Assembly: GCA_019119775.1 (NCBI GenBank)
Contig: DWWL01000007.1
Coordinates: 1-64,000, forward strand
Length of the DNA stretch: 64,000 nucleotides
DNA from: Candidatus Lachnoclostridium pullistercoris
Lineage (GTDB): Bacteria; Bacillota; Clostridia; Lachnospirales; Lachnospiraceae
Reading direction: 5' to 3'
The position numbers and the translations under genes are program-made. The notes below the pieces were generated by a model. The model saw nothing but the letters and a program-made list of their open reading frames with translations, ran no database searches and was not told where the DNA came from. This document shows positions 53,249 through 62,226 of this stretch, piece after piece. Every line of letters begins with the position of its first letter. The first letter of the stretch is position 1.

Positions 53249-55162
53249 ATGAGAGACGGTTTTATCAAGGCAGGAGCGGCGACTCCTAAGGTGAAGGTGG
53301 CAGATGTATCCTTTAACCGGGAGCAGATGACGGAGCTTGCCAGGGAGGCCGGCAGAAGGGGCGTAAAGCTCCTGGTGTTCCCGGAGCTGGCCATGACGGC
53401 CTATACCTGCGGAGATCTGTTCGGACAGAGGCTTCTGCTGGATGGGGCAAAAAAGGGCCTGAAGGAGTTTGCCGCCGGGACGGCAGATCTGGATATGCTC
53501 ATATTTGTGGGCCTGCCCTGGGCGCAGGACGGAAAGCTCTACAATGTGGCGGCGGCCGTAAAGGGCGGAAAGGTGCTGGGCCTGGTGCCGAAGCTCTATC
53601 TGCCCAACTACGGAGAATTTTACGAGGCGAGGAATTTTGAGCCGGGAAACGAGGAGCCGGTCCTGGTGGACTGGGAGGGGGAGAAGATCCCCATGGGCAG
53701 CCGCCTGCTCTTTGTCTGCCGGGAGATGCCGCTGCTTCAGGTGGCCGCGGAGATCTGTGAGGATCTGTGGGTGCCCTGTCCTCCCAGCACAGAACATGCC
53801 ATGGCGGGGGCTACAGTGATCGTCAACTGCTCCGCCAGCGATGAGACGACGGGAAAAAGCGCCTACCGCTTAAGCCTGACGGCGGGACAGTCGGCAAGGC
53901 TGGTCTGCGGATACGTCTATGCCAGCTCCGGGGACGGGGAGTCCAGCCAGGATCTGGTATTCGGCGGCCATGATATCATTGCCGAGAACGGAAATGTGCT
54001 GGCAGAGTCTCCCAGGTTCCGGACGGGACTGTGGACGGCGGACCTGGATCTGGAGCGCCTGGAGAGCGAGAGACGGAGAATGAGCACCTTCCGCATTAAG
54101 AACAGGGAGAGCTACACTGTGGTGGAATTTTCCCTGAAAGAGGAGGAGACCAGGCTGGAGAGACGGTTTGATCCGGCACCCTTTGTCCCGGGCAGCGCGG
54201 CGGACCGGGACAAGCGGTGCGAGGAGATTCTCTCCATTCAGGCCATGGGACTGAAAAAGAGGCTGGAGCACACTGGCTGCAGGGATGCGGTGGTAGGAAT
54301 TTCCGGCGGCCTGGATTCCACTCTGGCGCTGCTTGTGACGGCCAGGGCCTTTGACCTGCTGGGGATTCCCAGAAACAGGATCCACTCTGTCACCATGCCC
54401 TGTTTCGGCACCACGGACCGGACCTACCAGAACGCCTGCCGGATGACCAGGGAACTGGGGGCTGAACTGCGGGAGGTGGATATCCGGGAGGCGGTGGACC
54501 TTCACTTCCGGAATATCGGCCACGATGAGAGCGTCCACGACGTGACTTATGAAAATTCCCAGGCCAGAGAGCGGACTCAGGTTCTAATGGATATTGCCAA
54601 CCAGGTAAACGGCATGGTGATCGGAACAGGCGATATGTCAGAGCTGGCTTTGGGCTGGGCCACCTACAACGGAGACCACATGTCCATGTACGGGGTAAAC
54701 GCCTCCGTGCCGAAGACTCTGGTCCGCCATCTGGTGCGCTACTACGCGGATACCTGCGGGGAGAAGGCCCTGCGGGACGTGCTTTTAGACGTGCTGGACA
54801 CGCCGGTGAGCCCAGAGCTTCTGCCGCCGGAGGACGGAGCGATCTCCCAGAAGACGGAGGACCTGGTGGGCCCCTATGAGCTGCATGATTTCTTCCTCTA
54901 TCAGATCTTAAGGTTCGGCAGCCGGCCGGCGAAAATATTCCGGATGGCGCTGCTGGCCTTTGACGGACAGTACAGCCGGGAGACGATTTTAAAATGGCTG
55001 AAGGTGTTCTACCGCCGGTTCTTCGCCCAGCAGTTTAAGCGGTCCTGCCTGCCGGACGGTCCGAAAGTGGGCTCTGTGGCCGTGTCTCCGAGAGGAGATC
55101 TGCGGATGCCCAGCGACGCTTCGGCGGCTCTGTGGCTGGCGGAAGTGGAGGAGCTGTCATGA
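53249..55162 (+). CDS. nadE: Glutamine-dependent NAD+ synthetase
   Basis: 637 residues: N-terminal nitrilase-type amidase (about 1-270) with the Glu of FPELAMTAY near 45, Lys of VPKLYLPNY near 115 and Cys of AEICEDLW near 170 forming the catalytic triad, then the synthetase domain with the PP-loop SGGLDSTLAL near 352. It converts nicotinate adenine dinucleotide to NAD+ using glutamine as nitrogen donor. ATG 53249 follows GGAGG; a TTG at 53237 overlaps that site. The stop overlaps the next start (ATGA). Confidence 0.95.
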   Translation: MRDGFIKAGAATPKVKVADVSFNREQMTELAREAGRRGVKLLVFPELAMTAYTCGDLFGQRLLLDGAKKGLKEFAAGTADLDMLIFVGLPWAQDGKLYNVAAAVKGGKVLGLVPKLYLPNYGEFYEARNFEPGNEEPVLVDWEGEKIPMGSRLLFVCREMPLLQVAAEICEDLWVPCPPSTEHAMAGATVIVNCSASDETTGKSAYRLSLTAGQSARLVCGYVYASSGDGESSQDLVFGGHDIIAENGNVLAESPRFRTGLWTADLDLERLESERRRMSTFRIKNRESYTVVEFSLKEEETRLERRFDPAPFVPGSAADRDKRCEEILSIQAMGLKKRLEHTGCRDAVVGISGGLDSTLALLVTARAFDLLGIPRNRIHSVTMPCFGTTDRTYQNACRMTRELGAELREVDIREAVDLHFRNIGHDESVHDVTYENSQARERTQVLMDIANQVNGMVIGTGDMSELALGWATYNGDHMSMYGVNASVPKTLVRHLVRYYADTCGEKALRDVLLDVLDTPVSPELLPPEDGAISQKTEDLVGPYELHDFFLYQILRFGSRPAKIFRMALLAFDGQYSRETILKWLKVFYRRFFAQQFKRSCLPDGPKVGSVAVSPRGDLRMPSDASAALWLAEVEELS

Positions 55163-55932
55163 TTACCAGCACATCCAACAGCCAGGTAAAGCAGGCGGCA
55201 GCCCTGGCGAAGAAATCACGGGAGCGCAGGAAAACTGGCCTGTTCCTGGTGGAAGGGCCGAAAATGTATGAGGAGGCTCCGGCGGAGTGGGTGGAAAAGG
55301 TCTATGTGACGGAGGATTACGTGAGAAGCCATGGGGAACCGGACGGCCCGTCCTGGGAGCTGGTGAGCGATGAGGTGATGCGGGCCATGGCGGACACCCA
55401 GACGCCCCAGGGAATCCTGGCTCTGGTCCGTCAGCCCAGCTGGACGCTCTCTGATGTATGGAACGGAGAAAATCCGCATATCATCATGTTGGAAACTCTG
55501 CAGGACCCGGGAAATCTGGGGACGATCCTGAGAGCGGGAGAGGGAGCCGGGATCACGGGAGTGATCATGAACCGGGAGACGGCCGACGTGTTCAGCCCGA
55601 AGGTGATCCGCTCCACCATGGGCTCCATATACCGGGTTCCGTTTGTATATGCAGATGACCTGGCGGAGGCGGCAGCCGGGGCGAAGTCCAGAGGGATCCG
55701 CCTGTTTGCGGCCCACCTGAAGGGAGTGCGCTCCTACGACCAGGAAGATTACAGAGGCGGCTGCGGCTTTCTCATCGGAAATGAGGCCAGAGGGCTGACG
55801 GACGAGACAGCGGCTCTGGCGGACTGCTACGTGAAGATCCCTATGTTAGGAAAGGTGGAGTCCTTAAACGCCGCGGTGGCGGCTTCCGTGCTCATGTTTG
55901 AGGCGGCAAGGCAGAGACGCCTGCCGGTGTAA
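55159..55932 (+). CDS. SpoU/TrmH-family RNA 2'-O-methyltransferase
   Basis: 257 residues. A small N-terminal substrate-binding domain (SNSQVKQAAALAKKSRERRKTGLFLVEGPK) precedes the SPOUT knot with the three family motifs: ETLQDPGNLGTILRAGEGAG near 113, LIGNEARGLTDE near 207 and PMLGKVESLNAAVAASVLMFE near 225. It methylates a ribose in rRNA or tRNA with S-adenosylmethionine; which nucleotide is unknown. It overlaps nadE by 4 bp. Confidence 0.9.
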   Translation: MITSTSNSQVKQAAALAKKSRERRKTGLFLVEGPKMYEEAPAEWVEKVYVTEDYVRSHGEPDGPSWELVSDEVMRAMADTQTPQGILALVRQPSWTLSDVWNGENPHIIMLETLQDPGNLGTILRAGEGAGITGVIMNRETADVFSPKVIRSTMGSIYRVPFVYADDLAEAAAGAKSRGIRLFAAHLKGVRSYDQEDYRGGCGFLIGNEARGLTDETAALADCYVKIPMLGKVESLNAAVAASVLMFEAARQRRLPV

Positions 55933-55969
55933 AAACGGAGAAAAGGCTTCCTGTAAAGATCTGGTATAA

Positions 55970-56033
55970 ATTTCTGACAATTTCTTACAAATTTCCGACA
56001 GAGATTGTAAATAAACGGGAAGTGTGTTAGGAT
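55970..56033 (+). promoter_or_regulatory. Promoter of nfeD-stomatin with three upstream decamer repeats
   Basis: TTGTAA (56005-56010), 17-bp spacer, TAGGAT (56028-56033). Just upstream, ATTTCTGACA (55970-55979), ATTTCTTACA (55980-55989) and ATTTCCGACA (55991-56000) form a head-to-tail series. Confidence 0.5.
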
Positions 56034-56064
56034 ATGGACAATTACAGGAGAGAGGAGGAGAAAA

Positions 56065-56499
56065 ATGGCAGCAGTATACTGGCTGATCGGGTTTGTGATC
56101 CTGATCGGGATTGAGGCGGCCACCATGGCCCTGACGACGATCTGGTTCGCGGGAGGAGCGCTGGCGGCATTTCTGGCGGCCCTTCTGGGAGCGGGAGTGG
56201 AAGTCCAGCTGGCGGTGTTTGCTGCGGTTTCCTTTCTTCTGCTCCTGTTTACCAGGCCCTTCGCGGCCCGGCTGATGAAGTCCGGGAAGACGGATGCGAG
56301 GACCAACGTGGACAGCCTGATCGGGAAACATGCGAAGGTGACGGAGGCCGTGGACAACGAGCTGGGCACAGGGGCCGCCGTGGTATCCGGGCAGGAGTGG
56401 ACGGCCCGGGCCTACGATGGCGAGAGTCATTTTTCCACAGGCGAGACGGTGGTGATCCGGGCAGTGGAAGGCGTGAAGCTGATGGTGAGCAAATCATAG
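56065..56499 (+). CDS. NfeD-family membrane protein
   Basis: 144 residues: two or three hydrophobic segments (about 3-72) followed by a small OB-fold domain (TNVDSLIGKHAKVTEAVDNELGTGAAVVSGQEWTARA in parts, about 81-120). This is the short NfeD type without the protease domain. It is encoded with a stomatin-like protein 25 bp downstream, the standard pairing; they act together on membrane organisation. AGGAGAGAGGAGG precedes ATG 56065. Confidence 0.9.
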   Translation: MAAVYWLIGFVILIGIEAATMALTTIWFAGGALAAFLAALLGAGVEVQLAVFAAVSFLLLLFTRPFAARLMKSGKTDARTNVDSLIGKHAKVTEAVDNELGTGAAVVSGQEWTARAYDGESHFSTGETVVIRAVEGVKLMVSKS

Positions 56500-56524
56500 G
56501 GAAAATGTAGGAAGGAGAACGAAA

Positions 56525-57469
56525 ATGGCCGGATTTCTGACATTAATTTTGCTGTTCATTCTTTTGATCATCCTGCTGATGATCCTGGCGTCCTGTATCC
56601 GCATTGTGCCCCAGGCCCATGCCATGGTGCTGGAGAGACTGGGAACCTACCAGGGAACCTGGTCGGCGGGGCTTCATTTTAAGCTGCCGTTTGTGGACCG
56701 GGTGGTCAGACGGATGACCTTAAAGGAGCAGGTGGTGGATTTTGATCCCCAGCCGGTGATCACAAAGGACAACGTTACCATGCGGATCGACACGGTGGTG
56801 TTTTTTCAGATCACGGACCCGAAGCTCTATACCTACGGGGTGGAGAACCCGATCATGGCCATTGAAAATCTGACGGCCACCACTCTGAGGAATATTATCG
56901 GTGATCTGGAGCTGGATCAGACGCTGACCTCCAGAGAGACGATCAACGCGTCCATGAGGGCGTCTCTGGATGTGGCGACGGATCCCTGGGGCATCAAGGT
57001 GAACCGGGTGGAGTTAAAGAACATCATCCCGCCGGCGGCGATCCAGGATGCCATGGAGAAGCAGATGAAGGCAGAGCGGGAGCGCCGTGAGGCCATCCTG
57101 CGGGCAGAAGGCGAGAAAAAGTCCACCATTCTGGTGGCAGAAGGAAAGAAAGAGTCGGCGATCCTGGATGCAGAGGCCGACAAGCAGGCGGCCATCCTTC
57201 ATGCGGAGGCGGAGAAGGAGAAGCGGATCCGGGAGGCAGAAGGCCAGGCGGAGGCCATCCGCAAAGTGCAGGAGGCCAACGCGGAGGGACTCCGGATGTT
57301 AAAAGAGGCGGGAGCCGACGAGGCAGTGCTGACGTTAAAGGCTCTGGAGGCATTTGGAAAGGCCGCTGACGGAAAGGCGACGAAGATCATCATTCCCTCA
57401 GAGATCCAGGGACTGGCCGGTCTGGTCAAATCTCTCACCGAGGTGGTCTCGGAAGGAGAGGGAAAATAA
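56525..57469 (+). CDS. SPFH/Band 7 stomatin-like protein
   Basis: 314 residues. An N-terminal membrane segment (LTLILLFILLIILLMILAS), the SPFH domain (RIVPQAHAMVLERLGTYQGT to about 190, including PVITKDNVTMRIDTVVFFQI), and a long Ala/Glu/Arg/Lys coiled coil (about 180-270) with repeated AEGEKKS/AEGKKES units. Such proteins form membrane-bound rings or scaffolds in functional microdomains. Partner NfeD lies directly upstream. AGGAGAAC precedes ATG 56525. A terminator follows at 57506. Confidence 0.92.
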   Translation: MAGFLTLILLFILLIILLMILASCIRIVPQAHAMVLERLGTYQGTWSAGLHFKLPFVDRVVRRMTLKEQVVDFDPQPVITKDNVTMRIDTVVFFQITDPKLYTYGVENPIMAIENLTATTLRNIIGDLELDQTLTSRETINASMRASLDVATDPWGIKVNRVELKNIIPPAAIQDAMEKQMKAERERREAILRAEGEKKSTILVAEGKKESAILDAEADKQAAILHAEAEKEKRIREAEGQAEAIRKVQEANAEGLRMLKEAGADEAVLTLKALEAFGKAADGKATKIIIPSEIQGLAGLVKSLTEVVSEGEGK

Positions 57470-57505
57470 GCAAAACAGCGCGTCCGGCAGAGATGCCGGG
57501 GAGAG

Positions 57506-57535
57506 GAGTCTGCCGGAGACGGCAGGCTCTTTTTA
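57506..57535 (+). terminator. Terminator of nfeD-stomatin operon
   Basis: Stem GAGTCTGCCG (57506-57515) / CGGCAGGCTC (57520-57529), loop GAGA, one G-T pair, followed by TTTTT. Confidence 0.8.
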
Positions 57536-57600
57536 TATAACAAGAAACTGCGTTCCCTGTTATACAAAAACGCTCCGCGGGGATCGCACTGCGGCGGAAA
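57534..57600. repeat. Terminator-following repeat, copy 4
   Basis: Inverted repeat TATAACAAGAA / TTCCCTGTTATA with trailing GC-rich block AACGCTCCGCGGGGATCGCA and GCGGCGGAAA. About 65 bp nearly identical to 218-283. It begins in the U-tract of the stomatin terminator. Confidence 0.7.
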
Positions 57601-57684
57601 CTCCGCGATCAAACCTGCTTGACACCGGGAAGAAGGTATAGTAACGTTTATGATAAGAAAAATGGGGAAAGAGAGGACCAACTC

Positions 57685-57987
57685 ATGCAGATAGAAAAAA
57701 AACGGGGGCCGAAAAACGGCGCCATGGTGCTGGATGTGCTCCATGTGGCTCTGGGGCTGATGATTGTCATTCTCGGGGTTCTGACCTTTTTAAATCCGGA
57801 AAATCACATGCTGTTTTTTCCGGTGATCTTTTTCCTGGGCGGCGTGCTCAACCTGGCGGACGGATTTTACACGCGCAGGCTGGCGGTGCGGGGCAGGAAA
57901 AACAGGAGAGCAGGCTGGGTGACGCTGCTTGTGGGAGCGCTGCTTGTGGGAGTGTCCGTGCTCAGCGCCTTAAGCATCTGGAGATAA
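57685..57987 (+). CDS. Small membrane protein of unknown function
   Basis: 100 residues with three hydrophobic segments (about 14-35, 42-58, 75-97) and a basic loop (YTRRLAVRGRKNRRAG). The family is not recognised. Start ATG 57685 follows GAGAGGA; the frame is open 22 codons upstream through the intergenic region. mutY begins 48 bp later, so they may be co-transcribed. Confidence 0.65.
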   Translation: MQIEKKRGPKNGAMVLDVLHVALGLMIVILGVLTFLNPENHMLFFPVIFFLGGVLNLADGFYTRRLAVRGRKNRRAGWVTLLVGALLVGVSVLSALSIWR

Positions 57988-58035
57988 GGGGCACAAAGAC
58001 CGAGCGGGGAGAAAACGAAATGGAGACAGTGAGTG

Positions 58036-59145
58036 ATGACAGGATTATATGACAGACTGCAGGTGCTGGAGAGCGGGAGGACGCTGGGGCCGGAGGAGAG
58101 GCTGGAGGCTGCCCGGAAACCGCTTCTGGCCTGGTACAGGGAACATGCGAGAAATCTTCCCTGGCGGGAGAACCCGGACCCTTACCGGGTCTGGATCTCG
58201 GAGATCATGCTCCAGCAGACGCGGGTGGAGGCGGTAAAGCCCTATTTTGAGCGCTTTATGAGAGAACTTCCCACGGTCAGGGATCTGGCCCAGGCGGAGG
58301 ACGACCGGCTGATGAAGCTGTGGGAGGGCCTGGGATATTACAGTCGCGCCAGAAATCTGAAGAAAGCGGCCATTGTGGCCTGTGAACAGTACGGCGGCTG
58401 CCTGCCGGCGGATTACAGCCAGCTTTTAAAGCTGCCGGGGATCGGCAGCTATACAGCGGGAGCTATCGCCTCCATCGCCTACGGGATCGCGGAGCCGGCG
58501 GTGGACGGAAATGTGCTGCGGGTGCTCTCCAGGGTGCTGGAGAGCCGGGAGGACGTTTCCAGGCAGGCAGTGAAAAAAGAGATGGAAAACCTGGTCCGAC
58601 GGGTGATGCCTGAAAAACGGCCGGGAGACTACAATCAGGCGCTGATCGAGATCGGCGCGCTGGTGTGCGTCCCCAACGGAGCGCCGCGGTGCGGGGAGTG
58701 CCCCCTGGAGTCGCTCTGCCTGGCCGCGGGAAAGGGTCTGACGGGTGAGATTCCGGTCAAGGCTCCGAAAAAAGAGAGAAAAAAGGAAGAACGGACGGTG
58801 TTCATCATAGAGACGGAGGACATGGCGGCGATCCGGAAACGGCCGGCGAAGGGGCTTTTGGCCTCCCTCTACGAGCTGCCGTCTTTGGAGGGAGCCGCGG
58901 ACGGCCAGTCGGCCCTGGAAGCCTTTGAGATTCCCGAAAAGCTGGTGGAGTCTGAGGAAATGCTTCCGGAGGCAAAGCATATTTTTTCCCATGTGGAGTG
59001 GCATATGAGGGGGATCCGTCTGCGCTTAAGCGGCCTGCCCCAGTGGGAGGAGGCGGAGGGAAAGCCGTTTTTTGTAAAAAAGGAAGAACTGAAGGAGCGG
59101 TATCCCCTCCCCAACGCGTTTGCGGCTTACCGCAGGTTCTTATAG
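58036..59145 (+). CDS. mutY: A/G-specific adenine DNA glycosylase
   Basis: 369 residues. HhH-GPD domain with the catalytic Glu in SEIMLQQTRVEA near 55, the HhH LPGIGSYTAGAIAS near 134, and the Asp of AVDGNVLRVLSR near 156. The 4Fe-4S Cys set follows (CVPNGAPRCGECPLESLC, C-X8-C-X2-C-X5-C by my count). The C-terminal NUDIX-like 8-oxoG recognition domain is present. It removes adenine paired with 8-oxoguanine, complementing the OGG-type enzyme at 46736. ATG 58036; an adjacent GTG at 58033 is equally open. Confidence 0.94.
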   Translation: MTGLYDRLQVLESGRTLGPEERLEAARKPLLAWYREHARNLPWRENPDPYRVWISEIMLQQTRVEAVKPYFERFMRELPTVRDLAQAEDDRLMKLWEGLGYYSRARNLKKAAIVACEQYGGCLPADYSQLLKLPGIGSYTAGAIASIAYGIAEPAVDGNVLRVLSRVLESREDVSRQAVKKEMENLVRRVMPEKRPGDYNQALIEIGALVCVPNGAPRCGECPLESLCLAAGKGLTGEIPVKAPKKERKKEERTVFIIETEDMAAIRKRPAKGLLASLYELPSLEGAADGQSALEAFEIPEKLVESEEMLPEAKHIFSHVEWHMRGIRLRLSGLPQWEEAEGKPFFVKKEELKERYPLPNAFAAYRRFL

Positions 59146-59213
59146 TATAGAAGAGAAAGATCGCGGCATACTATCCCTGTCGCCGCGAAAAAACAGAGAG
59201 AGGAAGAGGCTGT

Positions 59214-60101
59214 GTGAAAAGACTGCTGTTTGTGATCAATCCCTGTTCCGGAAAGGGAAAAATCAGGAACCGGCTTTTGGATATTCTGGATATTTTTGTG
59301 AAAAAAGGGTACCGGGTGGAGACTTACGTGACCCAGCGGCCTCTGGACGCGAAGGAAAAGGTGATCTCCAGAGGAAAAAGCGCCGATCTGATCGTGTGCA
59401 GCGGCGGGGACGGAACTTTGAACGAGGTGGTCTCCGGCGTTATGGAGCTGAAAAGAATGCCGGTGCTGGGATACATTCCCGCCGGCTCCACCAACGACTA
59501 CGCCGCCAGCCTGGGCCTTCCCAGGCAGATGATGAAGGCGGCCCAGGCGGCGGTTGGCCGGGAGATCCGTTCTGTGGACGTGGGAAAATTCGGCAGCGAC
59601 CGGTATTTTGTGTATGTGGCGGCCTTCGGGGCATTTACAGAGGTGTCCTATCTGACGCCCCAGGATAAGAAGAATGTGCTGGGCCATCAGGCTTACATTC
59701 TGGAAGCGGTGAAAAGCCTGACGGATATCCGGGGCAGGAAGATGAAAGTCAGCTGGGAGGAGGGAGAGCTGGAGGGAGAATTTCTCTTCGGTATGATCAC
59801 CAACACCATCAGCGTCGGCGGGTTTAAAGGCCTGGTGAGCCGGGATGTGGCCCTGGACGACGGGTATTTTGAGGCTATGTTCATCCGCATGCCCAAAAAT
59901 CCCCTGGATCTGAGCGGAATCGTGTCCTACCTGTTTTTAAAGGAGGAGGAGAACGAGCTGGTGTACCGGTTTAAGACGAAGCGGATCAAGGTGGTGAGCG
60001 AGGAGGATACGGACTGGGTGCTGGACGGGGAGTTCGGCGGAACAAAGCGGGAAGTGGAGATCGTGAACCTGGAGAAGCAGATACATATCGCCAGGGGATG
60101 A
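59214..60101 (+). CDS. Diacylglycerol/lipid kinase (DagK/YegS family)
   Basis: 295 residues. N-terminal LFVINPCSGKGKIRNRLL with the nucleotide-binding GGDGTLNEVVSGV near 65 and GYIPAGSTNDYAASLGLP near 87 (the GST-ND variant of the family motif). The C-terminal beta domain ends DWVLDGEFGGTKREVEIVN. It phosphorylates diacylglycerol or a related lipid, returning it to phospholipid synthesis. The start is GTG 59214 behind AGGAAGAGG. It lies 68 bp after mutY. Confidence 0.9.
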   Translation: MKRLLFVINPCSGKGKIRNRLLDILDIFVKKGYRVETYVTQRPLDAKEKVISRGKSADLIVCSGGDGTLNEVVSGVMELKRMPVLGYIPAGSTNDYAASLGLPRQMMKAAQAAVGREIRSVDVGKFGSDRYFVYVAAFGAFTEVSYLTPQDKKNVLGHQAYILEAVKSLTDIRGRKMKVSWEEGELEGEFLFGMITNTISVGGFKGLVSRDVALDDGYFEAMFIRMPKNPLDLSGIVSYLFLKEEENELVYRFKTKRIKVVSEEDTDWVLDGEFGGTKREVEIVNLEKQIHIARG

Positions 60102-60129
60102 GGGGGAGAGGAAAGAGCGCGGCCTTCCG

Positions 60130-60181
60130 CCTGCCCTGCTCATTGCTTGTGAAAACCTGCCCTGCTCATTGCTTGTGAAAA
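60130..60181. repeat. 26-bp perfect tandem duplication upstream of rpoD
   Basis: A 26-bp unit beginning CCTGCCCTGCTCATTGCTTG is present exactly twice (60130-60155 and 60156-60181), ending 4 bp before the rpoD -35 box. Confidence 0.9.
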
Positions 60182-60185
60182 AGTG

Positions 60186-60214
60186 TTGAAATCTGTAAAA
60201 AAGTGTTATATAAT
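60186..60214 (+). promoter_or_regulatory. Promoter of rpoD
   Basis: TTGAAA (60186-60191), 17-bp spacer, TATAAT (60209-60214). Confidence 0.8.
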
Positions 60215-60255
60215 AGTACGATGTGTAGATTTCTTTTTTGAAAGGACGTTATTCA

Positions 60256-61392
60256 GTGGGAAAAGAAACAGCGACTTTTTTGGAAAAACTTCAGAAGCTG
60301 GTGAATCAGGGAAAAGCCAAGGGAAATACTCTGGATATCGGAGAGATCAATGACTGTTTCCTGGGAGATGAGCTGAGCGCGGAGCAGATGGACCATATTT
60401 ACGCGTACCTGGAGGAGCACAACATTGATGTGGTTCCTGTCATGGACGATGCCAGCCTGGCGGATGAGGCGGTCCTGCTCGACGACGATGTGGACGACAG
60501 CTTTATGAAGGATTCCGACATGGATGATGACATTGACCTGGACGCCATTGATTTGCTGGAAGGAATAGGGACAGAAGACCCGGTCCGCATGTATTTGAAG
60601 GAAATCGGGACTGTACCGCTGCTGTCTGCAGAAGAAGAACTGAATCTGGCAAAGAGAAAGGCAGAGGGCGATGAACATGCGAAGGAACGCCTGATTGAGG
60701 CGAACTTAAGGCTGGTTGTCAGCATTGCAAAGCGCTATACCGGCCGCGGCATGAGCTTTCTGGATCTGGTGCAGGAGGGAAATCTGGGCCTGATCAAGGG
60801 AGTGGAAAAATTTGACTACACAAAAGGATATAAATTAAGTACATATGCTACCTGGTGGATCCGCCAGTCCGTAACCAGGGCCCTTGCGGACCAGGCCAGG
60901 ACGATCCGTGTGCCGGTGCATATGGTGGAGACCATCAACAAGATGTCCAAGATGCAGAGAAAGCTGACGCTGGAGCTGGGCTATGAGCCTTCCGTGGCGG
61001 AGTTGGCTGAGGCTCTGGACATGAGCGAGGACAAGGTGATGGAGATCATGCAGATCGCCAGAGAACCTGCCTCCCTGGAGACGCCCATCGGCGAGGAGGA
61101 CGACTCCAACCTGGGCGATTTCGTGGCGGACTCCAATGTGGTCACTCCTGAGGGAAATGTGGAGTCGGTAATGTTGAGAGAGCATATCGACGCGCTTTTG
61201 GGCGACTTAAAGGAGAGGGAGCGTCAGGTGATTGTGCTCCGGTTCGGTCTGGAGGACGGACATCCCAGAACCCTGGAGGAAGTGGGCAAAGAGTTCAACG
61301 TGACCAGAGAGCGCATCCGTCAGATCGAGGCAAAGGCCCTGCGGAAGCTGCGCAATCCGGTCCGCAGCAAGAGGATCCGGGACTTTCTGTAA
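60256..61392 (+). CDS. rpoD: RNA polymerase primary sigma factor (sigma-A)
   Basis: 378 residues, the normal size of a Gram-positive sigma-A. An acidic region near 75-105 precedes region 1.2 ([17 protein letters not shown]), region 2 ([32 protein letters not shown] in overlapping parts), region 3 and region 4 ([18 protein letters not shown]). It directs housekeeping transcription. GTG 60256 is preferred as start, with GAAAGGA ahead at a suitable distance; TTG 60238 has no ribosome binding site. It is not preceded by dnaG, unlike the usual Firmicutes order, and has its own promoter. Confidence 0.95.
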   Translation: MGKETATFLEKLQKLVNQGKAKGNTLDIGEINDCFLGDELSAEQMDHIYAYLEEHNIDVVPVMDDASLADEAVLLDDDVDDSFMKDSDMDDDIDLDAIDLLEGIGTEDPVRMYLKEIGTVPLLSAEEELNLAKRKAEGDEHAKERLIEANLRLVVSIAKRYTGRGMSFLDLVQEGNLGLIKGVEKFDYTKGYKLSTYATWWIRQSVTRALADQARTIRVPVHMVETINKMSKMQRKLTLELGYEPSVAELAEALDMSEDKVMEIMQIAREPASLETPIGEEDDSNLGDFVADSNVVTPEGNVESVMLREHIDALLGDLKERERQVIVLRFGLEDGHPRTLEEVGKEFNVTRERIRQIEAKALRKLRNPVRSKRIRDFL

Positions 61393-61479
61393 CAGTCGGA
61401 CAGGCTGCCGGCAGGAAGAGGGATCAGCGGCAGAAAATATGCAGCGGAGAGTACGCGGCAGAGAACATGCAGCAGATGG

Positions 61480-61506
61480 AAAGGATGTCGTTTCGGCATC
61501 CTTTTT
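61480..61506 (+). terminator. Terminator of rpoD
   Basis: AAAGGATG (61480-61487) / CATCCTTT (61497-61504) stem, loop TCGTTTCGG, T-run following. Confidence 0.75.
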
Positions 61507-61535
61507 CCTGTCTGCAAAGATAATAAGGAGAGGCC

Positions 61536-62186
61536 ATGAATCGAAGAAATTATCAGAGAGAACTGGAGCAGATCATTGCCGGCCACCAGAAAAAAGGGGA
61601 AGTGCCCAGACTTCTGCTCCACAGCTGCTGCGGGCCCTGCAGCAGCTATGTGATGGAGTATCTGTCTCAGTATTTTTCCATCACCCTGTTTTACTATAAT
61701 CCAAACATCTACCCGCCGGAGGAATACAAAAAGCGGGCAAAGGAGCAGGCCGGCCTGGTGGAGCGCCAGCCCCACGCCTACCCGGTGACATTTCTGGAGG
61801 GAACCTACGATCCGGACCGATTTTTCCAGGCGGCAAAAGGCCATGAGAAGGATCCGGAGGGAGGAGAGAGGTGTTTTCACTGCTATGAGTTGCGCCTGAG
61901 GGAGGCGGCGGAGGCGGCGAAGGCCGGCGGGTACGACTATTTTACTACCACTCTTTCCATCAGCCCCTTAAAGAACGCGGAGAAACTCAATGAGATTGGA
62001 GAGCGGATCGGGGCGGAGTACGGAGTTTCCTATCTCCCCTCAGATTTTAAAAAGAAGGGCGGCTATCAGAGGTCGGTGGAGCTGTCCAGGGAATACGATC
62101 TGTACCGTCAGAATTACTGCGGGTGTGTGTATTCCCGACGGGAGGATTCCACAGATTTGCTTGACACCCCCGTACATTTGAGATAA
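61536..62186 (+). CDS. queH: Epoxyqueuosine reductase QueH
   Basis: 216 residues. The QueH cysteine sets are visible: HSCCGPCS with Cys 31, 32 and 35; RCFHCYELRL near 109; and the C-terminal CGC near 197. YNPNIYPPEEYKKR and SISPLKN are further family motifs. It reduces epoxyqueuosine to queuosine in tRNA using Fe-S chemistry, and replaces QueG in many Clostridia. AGGAGAGG precedes ATG 61536. The promoter of the next gene lies in its 3' end. Confidence 0.94.
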   Translation: MNRRNYQRELEQIIAGHQKKGEVPRLLLHSCCGPCSSYVMEYLSQYFSITLFYYNPNIYPPEEYKKRAKEQAGLVERQPHAYPVTFLEGTYDPDRFFQAAKGHEKDPEGGERCFHCYELRLREAAEAAKAGGYDYFTTTLSISPLKNAEKLNEIGERIGAEYGVSYLPSDFKKKGGYQRSVELSREYDLYRQNYCGCVYSRREDSTDLLDTPVHLR

Positions 62187-62189
62187 TAT
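62161..62189 (+). promoter_or_regulatory. Promoter of the HPr gene
   Basis: TTGACA (62161-62166), 17-bp spacer, TAATAT (62184-62189), overlapping the queH stop codon. Confidence 0.65.
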
Positions 62190-62226
62190 TTTAACAGAGT
62201 GACTAAAGGAAAAGGGGGAAGCGGCA

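Noticed and set aside
60130..60181. Possible CRISPR repeat
   Set aside because: Only two adjacent copies with no spacer, so it is a plain tandem duplication.
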